Below are positions 59,084-64,000 of a stretch of 64,000 bases of DNA, one piece after another. This DNA is from Leptospira haakeii (GTDB lineage: Bacteria > Spirochaetota > Leptospiria > Leptospirales > Leptospiraceae): contig NZ_NPEG01000015.1 in assembly GCF_002812045.1 (NCBI RefSeq), forward strand, positions 1 to 64,000, written 5' to 3'. Position 1 is the stretch's first letter, and the number at the start of each line of letters is the position of its first letter. Under the pieces are notes generated by a model. It saw nothing but the letters and a program-made list of their open reading frames with translations, did not search any database and was not told the origin of the DNA. Position numbers and translations under genes: made by a program.

Positions 59084-62000
59084 TTAAGCTCTTACCCTGG
59101 TCAGATATGCGACCTGGGGACCGACATTTAAATACTCGAGAACTCGGAAAGATCTAGGATCCGCACTAAGTTTGGAAACCTTAGAAGTCTTATCGTTGGT
59201 GTTACCGAAGCTGATCGCGTCTGCAGCGCAGCTTTGCTCGCAAGCACAACGAACTTCTCCGTCTTTAAGAGTTCTGCCTTCGTTCTTGGCATGGATTTTA
59301 GCCTCTGCGATTTTGTGAGCGCAGAAGTTACATTTTTCCATAACCCCTCTACCACGAACCGTAACTTCAGGATTGAGTCCGAGATATCTCGGAGTTCTGG
59401 ATCCTTTTTCGGCTCCGGTATCGTTATACCAGTGCTGAGCCCAGTTATAACGACGAACTTTGTAAGGACAGTTGTTAGAGCAGTAACGAGTTCCAACGCA
59501 ACGGTTATAAACCATGTCGTTGATCCCTTCAGAACTATGAACAGTCGCCATTACAGGACAAACAGTCTCACAAGGAGCGTTATCACACTGTTGGCACATC
59601 ATAGGCTGGTGAGCGATCTGTAGATCTTCCGGCTTTTCAGGATCACCGATATAGTAACGGTCGATACGAAGCCAATGCATCTCGCGACCCACTCTAACTT
59701 CGTCTCTTCCTACTACCGGAATATTATTCTCTACTTGGCAAGCGATGACGCAAGAACCGCAACCGGTGCAAGCAGTCAAATCGATAGCCATACCCCATTT
59801 GTAACCAGGGTATTCATGCACCGGATTTGCTCCGACTGCGTAGACCATCTTACCGTCTTTTTTGATTTTAGGAATTTCGGATTCTTTAACTCCGGAAGCT
59901 GGATTCTTTTTCCATTCTTCCAAAGAAGTAGATTGTACCAAAGGACGATCTTCGTATCCGAAACCTGGTGATAAAACGTGGTGGTGTTGGGTGCAAGCAA
60001 GCTTGTAAGTTTTACCGGTCTTCTCGAGGGAAGTTACGGAAATTCCAGAGAAGACTCCGTCTTCTGCCAGAACATAAGCGTTCTTACCTACTTCGTTTCC
60101 TACTTTACCAGCTGCAGTTCTACCGTAACCAACCGCGATCCCGATCGTATCCTTATGCACACCAGGTTGAACCTGAGCAGGAAGTTCGATAGAACCTTTG
60201 GTAGTTTTAACGGAAACCACATCGTTGGATTGGATCCCTTTCTCTTTTGCTAATGCAGGAGAAATAACAACGTAGTTGTCCCAAGTAACTTTAGTTACAG
60301 GATCTGGAAGTTCTTGTAATAGAGAGTTATTCGCTGCTCTACCGTCTCCAATGGAGCTTGTCTCATAAAGAGCCAAACGGATCCCAGCTGGATAACCTGC
60401 AGGCTTTTTCAAAGCAGCTTTGTTGAAGCCACGAGTAGCGCTTGCAGTTTTTCTGCGATCTTTAGCTCTTACAGTAGTTCCAACTCTGAGAAGATCTTCC
60501 CATTTTTGTTTAGAACCCAGTTTTTTGGTCCAAGAGTTCTTTACGTATTCGTAAAATGATTTTTCTCCACCAAGAGATCCGCCTGCGAAAGCGATCAAGC
60601 TGTCCTCGAAAGAACGAGTGTTGAATAAAGGACGGATCGCAGGTTGTTGGATAGAGAATATTCCCTTAGTTCCTTCTGAATCTCCCCAAGACTCTAAGAA
60701 ATGAGTAGTGGAAGCCAGATAGTTAGAAGCAAGTGCAGTCTCATCTGCTCTGTCTGCAAGGCTTACAGTCAATGCAGCTCTATGAAGAAGGTCCTTCCAA
60801 GAATCACCAGCTTGGTAAACCAAGTTAGTATCGTAGAGGAATAGAACTCCTACTTTAGTTTGTTTTAATGCTTCAGTAAGTTTGTTTAAATTACCTGAAT
60901 AATCCGCTAAACCTTCTTTTTTAGGAGAAGCGTAATCAACAGTCTTGCCGTCGTTGTCTAAAGTAGAGTTTAAGAAGTTCACAATGATCTGAAGATCAAC
61001 AGCTTCTTTGGTAGAAGCAGCCAGACCACCCGCAACAACGAGAGATCTACCTTTGTTTGCCCAAAGAGCTTTCGCTGTTTTACGGATACCTTCTGCGCTA
61101 ACTCCAAGATCACCAGCGAGACTTTCTACAGTAGAAGTTCCGGTAACATCTTTGGTGTTTGCTCCTAATTCTCCCAAACCTGCAGCGATTGCAAGAGCCA
61201 GTTTAGACTGGTCACCAGGACGAATAGGAAGTCTAAGATCCGCGTTCGATCCAGACATAGTAGGAATGGATTCAGCAGCGATGAAGTAGTTAAGATCTTT
61301 TGCTCCATCTCTTAGGTTTCTGCGTTTTGCAAAATCCTTTTGGTGCTCTTCAGGAGACAACCATCCACCCATAAAATCGCAATCGATGGACAGGATAGTA
61401 TTCGCCAATTCGAAGTTATAGTTAGGAACGAGTGCCTTTCCGTAAGAAGCAGCCTGAGCTTTAGAGATCGCATCTTCCGGAGAAGTGATAGAGATCTCTA
61501 AATGTTGTCCTCCACCTACTGCTTTTAAGAAGTCAGCGATGATCGCTTTGGTAGAAGGAGAATCAAGAGGTCTTGTTACGATTACAGTGTTACCTTTGTT
61601 CTTAGAAAGAGCTTCTTGAACTTTAGAATCCAAAGCGGCCCACTGGATATTCTCCACTTTTCCGCCGGAAACTGCTGCAGGACCTTGTGCTCTATCTGGA
61701 TCATATAGATCAAAAATAGCAGCTTGTCCGGAAGCACCAAGAGCACCTTGAGAAACAGGGTGATCTTCGTTTCCTTCTAATTTTAGAGGACGTCCGTCTT
61801 TAGATCTTACTAAGTAACCGGTTCCATTGAATGCGGTAGCGTAGTAGTATGCTTGTCCGTGTTTTACGAAATCGAAAGTACCTTCGTCAGTTTTCAGATC
61901 CACATAAGGAACGATTTTTTCAACAGGTTTGCGTACACAATTTAAGGAAGTCATTGCGACTCCCGCACCCATCAATTTAAGGAAGGTCTTACGATCAAAC

Positions 62001-62146
62001 TCCCCTGACTTAATCCTTGCGATAACTGGATCCGGAGAAGTGAAAAATTCAGAGCGCGCTAGATCCTTCGTTTCTTTTTCGTTATCTTTCAGTTCGAGGG
62101 AGAGCCAGTGAGCTTTCTTTTCTTTCTGGAAATTCTTTTTATCCAT
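59084..62146 (-). CDS. actB: Alternative complex III subunit ActB (molybdopterin-fold plus iron-sulfur)
   Basis: A 1020-aa subunit. An N-terminal Tat-like stretch (DRKTFLKLMGAGVAM, near residue 50) with a Cys shortly after (SLNC). Then a large molybdopterin-oxidoreductase-like body without obvious cofactor Cys, then four-cluster iron-sulfur part: CTGCGSCVIACQVEN, CQQCDNAPCETVCP, CVGTRYCSNNCPYK, CNFCAHKIAEAK and CACEQSCAADAI. The full length is usual for ActB. It starts 19 bases after actA. Confidence 0.93.
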   Translation of the reverse strand: MDKKNFQKEKKAHWLSLELKDNEKETKDLARSEFFTSPDPVIARIKSGEFDRKTFLKLMGAGVAMTSLNCVRKPVEKIVPYVDLKTDEGTFDFVKHGQAYYYATAFNGTGYLVRSKDGRPLKLEGNEDHPVSQGALGASGQAAIFDLYDPDRAQGPAAVSGGKVENIQWAALDSKVQEALSKNKGNTVIVTRPLDSPSTKAIIADFLKAVGGGQHLEISITSPEDAISKAQAASYGKALVPNYNFELANTILSIDCDFMGGWLSPEEHQKDFAKRRNLRDGAKDLNYFIAAESIPTMSGSNADLRLPIRPGDQSKLALAIAAGLGELGANTKDVTGTSTVESLAGDLGVSAEGIRKTAKALWANKGRSLVVAGGLAASTKEAVDLQIIVNFLNSTLDNDGKTVDYASPKKEGLADYSGNLNKLTEALKQTKVGVLFLYDTNLVYQAGDSWKDLLHRAALTVSLADRADETALASNYLASTTHFLESWGDSEGTKGIFSIQQPAIRPLFNTRSFEDSLIAFAGGSLGGEKSFYEYVKNSWTKKLGSKQKWEDLLRVGTTVRAKDRRKTASATRGFNKAALKKPAGYPAGIRLALYETSSIGDGRAANNSLLQELPDPVTKVTWDNYVVISPALAKEKGIQSNDVVSVKTTKGSIELPAQVQPGVHKDTIGIAVGYGRTAAGKVGNEVGKNAYVLAEDGVFSGISVTSLEKTGKTYKLACTQHHHVLSPGFGYEDRPLVQSTSLEEWKKNPASGVKESEIPKIKKDGKMVYAVGANPVHEYPGYKWGMAIDLTACTGCGSCVIACQVENNIPVVGRDEVRVGREMHWLRIDRYYIGDPEKPEDLQIAHQPMMCQQCDNAPCETVCPVMATVHSSEGINDMVYNRCVGTRYCSNNCPYKVRRYNWAQHWYNDTGAEKGSRTPRYLGLNPEVTVRGRGVMEKCNFCAHKIAEAKIHAKNEGRTLKDGEVRCACEQSCAADAISFGNTNDKTSKVSKLSADPRSFRVLEYLNVGPQVAYLTRVRA

Positions 62147-62165
62147 CTGTTATGCTATCTCCTGA

Positions 62166-62672
62166 TTATCTGTGGCAGGTGGAACAGTCGGTAGGAGCAT
62201 TATTCTCCCGGTGGCAGTTGATACAGTATCCCATATTCAGGGATGCTACCTGCTTGACCTTGACCATTTCAGCTACGTTGCCGTGGCATTGCGAACAATC
62301 CACGCCTCTTGAGATATGGCGAGAGTGATTGAACTGAACATGATCCGGAAGGTCGTGGATTTTCACCCACTCGATCGGTTTGTTGTTCGAGTAACTTTCG
62401 CTCAAAAATTTTATATCTGGGCTGTTCTTTGCAACAAGCGAGTGACAGTTCATACAAGTAGAAGTATTCGGAACCGTTGCGTGCGCGCTTGTTTCTACAC
62501 CAGTGTGACAATAACGACAATCTATCTTATTATCACCTGCGTGAATCTTGTGGTTAAAAGGTATAGGCTGATCCGGAGAGTAGCCTACATATTTGGAGGG
62601 AGAAAAAATCAGGTAAGCCACTGCTGCAATAGCAATAAGCGGAACCGAAAGTTTCAAAGCTTTCTTATTCAT
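62166..62672 (-). CDS. actA: Alternative complex III subunit ActA (pentahaem cytochrome c)
   Basis: A 168-aa membrane-anchored cytochrome (N-terminal helix about 9-25). Five CxxCH motifs are present: CRYCH, CMNCH, CSQCH, CINCH, CSTCH. It is the first gene of the operon. This is the usual pentahaem ActA, which carries electrons within the complex. Confidence 0.9.
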   Translation of the reverse strand: MNKKALKLSVPLIAIAAVAYLIFSPSKYVGYSPDQPIPFNHKIHAGDNKIDCRYCHTGVETSAHATVPNTSTCMNCHSLVAKNSPDIKFLSESYSNNKPIEWVKIHDLPDHVQFNHSRHISRGVDCSQCHGNVAEMVKVKQVASLNMGYCINCHRENNAPTDCSTCHR

Positions 62673-62988
62673 TCGTGAGAAGTCCCGTGGGTTCCAAAAT
62701 AAGGTTTGGGAACAAGGATTTTGGCTTCGGTTAAAATTGCAAGTAAACGCGTAAAAACGCAGTTGGTTTGGCGATTTCTTGCATTTTTATCTGAGACTTA
62801 GTATCAATTAAATTGATATTATTTGTACTTAGTATAGTCCATTTTAGAAGATAAAAGATCTCGAATACAAAACCTAAGTTTATGATAGATATGATTAGAA
62901 CGATCGTTCTTAATATTAAGAAAATTCCTGGATTTTACTTTCTAATATCACTACAATATGAATTCAAAAATCTAATTTGGAAAGAATG
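62673..62988. other. Regulatory gap between actA and the endonuclease-like gene
   Basis: Divergent genes border the gap of about 315 bases. The direct repeat ACTTAGTAT occurs at 62796-62804 and 62827-62835. Between them is an odd-centred palindrome TATCAATT-A-AATTGATA (62802-62818). AT-rich sequence continues to the plus-strand gene. No gene is seen; promoters for both genes should lie here. Confidence 0.45.
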
Positions 62989-63834
62989 ATGCACCGCGCA
63001 CTGATCTTATTTCTGGGAATTCCCTTCGCTTTCCTAATAACAATCTCCACTATCGCGAAAGGTCCTATAAAAAAACTCAAAGTAACAAGTTTCAATTCAT
63101 ACTTTTTATACGATGAAATCGGAGACTCGCATAAATTCCCTAAAGATAGAAAACATAGAACAGAAGAAGATTTTGCCAAGATCAAAAAGTTAATACTTTT
63201 AAATCATCCGGACATAATCGGATTCCAAGAAATAGAAAATGAAACTGCGCTTCATCATATTATAATAAATGAATATGCATGCACAGCAACAGTAACCCCA
63301 GGTTATTCTCAAGAATTAGGACTTTGTTGGAAAAAGGAACTGGGTACCCCAGTTATCAGCGAATTGGAACAACTTTCTCTTCGTCCGGGACTCAGAAAAG
63401 GATTACTTGCTGAGTTTGTATTCGATGGTAAGAAAGTTTCTGTTCTGGTAGTTCATTTAAAAGCAGGCCATTCTCCTAAAGATAAGAAAGAAAGAAAAGA
63501 GCAGATACTTGCACTAAAGGATATACTCCCCTCCTTGGGCCAGTTTGTTCTATTAGGCGATTTTAACGAGGTTTTAGAAAGAAGAGTAGATCTTTTAAAA
63601 ATCCTACAAAGAAATCTGAAACTTAAAATAGCGAACTATAAACAAAAATCAGATTGTTGGCAACATCATGATGGCTTTATAGATTATCTGATCACTAATC
63701 TGGATTGGCAACAGGGAAGTTTTGTCCAAACCAAGTTCGAATCCGATGACGGCAATTTTGATGGAAATCCAAGTGCGGAAAAAGGCCTTTCTGATCATTG
63801 TCCTGTAAGTGCCGATCTGCTATTGGAGAGATGA
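62989..63834 (+). CDS. Endonuclease/exonuclease/phosphatase (EEP) family protein
   Basis: A protein of about 281 aa (ATG 62989; ATG 62986 and TTG 62977 are alternatives). A signal-like hydrophobic stretch (ALILFLGIPFAFLITISTIA) leads, then the EEP fold: KVTSFNSYFLYDE, PDIIGFQEIENETAL (catalytic Glu), VVHLKAGHSP, FVLLGDFNEVL, CWQHHDGFIDYLI and GLSDHCPVSADLL (catalytic Asp-His). It probably acts outside the cytoplasm on nucleic acid, phospholipid or a phosphoester. Its start region carries GGAAAG. Confidence 0.85.
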   Translation: MHRALILFLGIPFAFLITISTIAKGPIKKLKVTSFNSYFLYDEIGDSHKFPKDRKHRTEEDFAKIKKLILLNHPDIIGFQEIENETALHHIIINEYACTATVTPGYSQELGLCWKKELGTPVISELEQLSLRPGLRKGLLAEFVFDGKKVSVLVVHLKAGHSPKDKKERKEQILALKDILPSLGQFVLLGDFNEVLERRVDLLKILQRNLKLKIANYKQKSDCWQHHDGFIDYLITNLDWQQGSFVQTKFESDDGNFDGNPSAEKGLSDHCPVSADLLLER

Positions 63835-63865
63835 TTCAAATTAGTGATGCGACCTGGACTTACTT

Positions 63866-64000
63866 TTACCAAAACAATCTTAAACCCAGCGGATTATATT
63901 CCTTCAAATATCTATCTTTAGTAATAAACACAAAATCAAAACTTACGGCCTGCCAGATCAAAAAACGATCAAATGGGTCAGTATGTTTCCCAGTAGGCAA
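63866..64000 (-). CDS. PIN-domain toxin (VapC-like), C-terminal part cut by window end
   Basis: A 44-codon reading frame ending at a TAA codon (minus strand, 63866-63868) and running off the window. It contains HTDPFDRFLIWQAVSFDFVFITKDRYLKEY, the C-terminal half of a PIN domain (DPFDRxLI and ITKD motifs), and ends LRLFW. The start and the likely antitoxin are outside the window. Low-level confidence only in family, not in activity. Confidence 0.7.
   Translation of the reverse strand: MPTGKHTDPFDRFLIWQAVSFDFVFITKDRYLKEYNPLGLRLFW

Noticed and set aside
59234..59623. Plus-strand 129-aa frame inside actB
   Set aside because: Antisense to the iron-sulfur part of actB, with composition set by that gene.

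Overview
The window looks like chromosomal DNA of a Leptospira species. No rRNA was seen, so this rests on gene content. It carries many families that I associate mainly with Leptospira: a DUF1577/PilZ protein, several paralogous small lipoproteins, and orphan spirochaetal proteins. It also has an alternative complex III respiratory operon, a spirochaetal folate-bypass PTPS enzyme and a split mreBCD-mrdA-rodA operon. Base composition is moderate, higher than expected for L. interrogans. I cannot decide the species. I saw no rRNA, tRNA, insertion sequence, prophage or CRISPR array.

Layout. 1-5.2 kb: a lytic transglycosylase, a ferredoxin-fused metallo-beta-lactamase protein, a solute-binding protein, a Ser/Thr-rich lipoprotein, and a three-gene unit of periplasmic Spy/CpxP-like sensor, ECF sigma factor and small membrane protein. 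5.2-11.2 kb: acetoacetate-CoA ligase, a PTPS-III enzyme, a DUF1858 protein and several orphans. 11.2-17.4 kb (minus): the cell-shape operon mreB-mreC-mreD-mrdA-rodA. 17.5-26.3 kb: a Ppx/GppA phosphatase with a lipoprotein, then a minus-strand signalling cluster (SpoIIE-type phosphatase, hybrid kinase, receiver, PAS kinase). 26.4-35.9 kb (minus): a metallo-beta-lactamase protein and PBP1A, followed by the 2-oxoglutarate dehydrogenase operon in the order sucB-lpdA-sucA plus a small protein.

36-45.8 kb: a rhomboid-like protein lacking its catalytic histidine, an SGNH hydrolase with an outer-membrane-like protein, a lipoate ligase, glyA, two tandem acyltransferases, a large orphan and a solitary Pycsar-effector-like (PycTM) membrane protein. 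45.9-49.8 kb: a cupin, then a compact cassette of degenerate RecA-like protein, 86-residue conserved protein and divergent family B DNA polymerase. 49.8-54.7 kb: a DUF1577/PilZ protein, a candidate structured RNA before a Cys-rich secreted protein, and three paralogous lipoproteins. 54.8-62.7 kb (minus): the actABCDEF operon plus a lipoprotein. 62.9-64 kb: an endonuclease/exonuclease/phosphatase protein and the 3' end of a PIN-domain toxin cut by the window edge.

The most interesting system is the polymerase cassette at 46.5-49.8 kb. Its polymerase has lost two of three proofreading motifs and one acidic residue of polymerase motif C. Its RecA-like partner has a damaged P-loop. A perfect 26-bp palindrome and a good promoter lie upstream. 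By analogy with ImuA/ImuB/DnaE2 and the archaeal PolB2 gene clusters it may be a DNA-damage-tolerance module. Other notable items are the CnrYXH-like sigma unit, the PTPS-III active site, the pseudo-rhomboid and the solitary PycTM protein.
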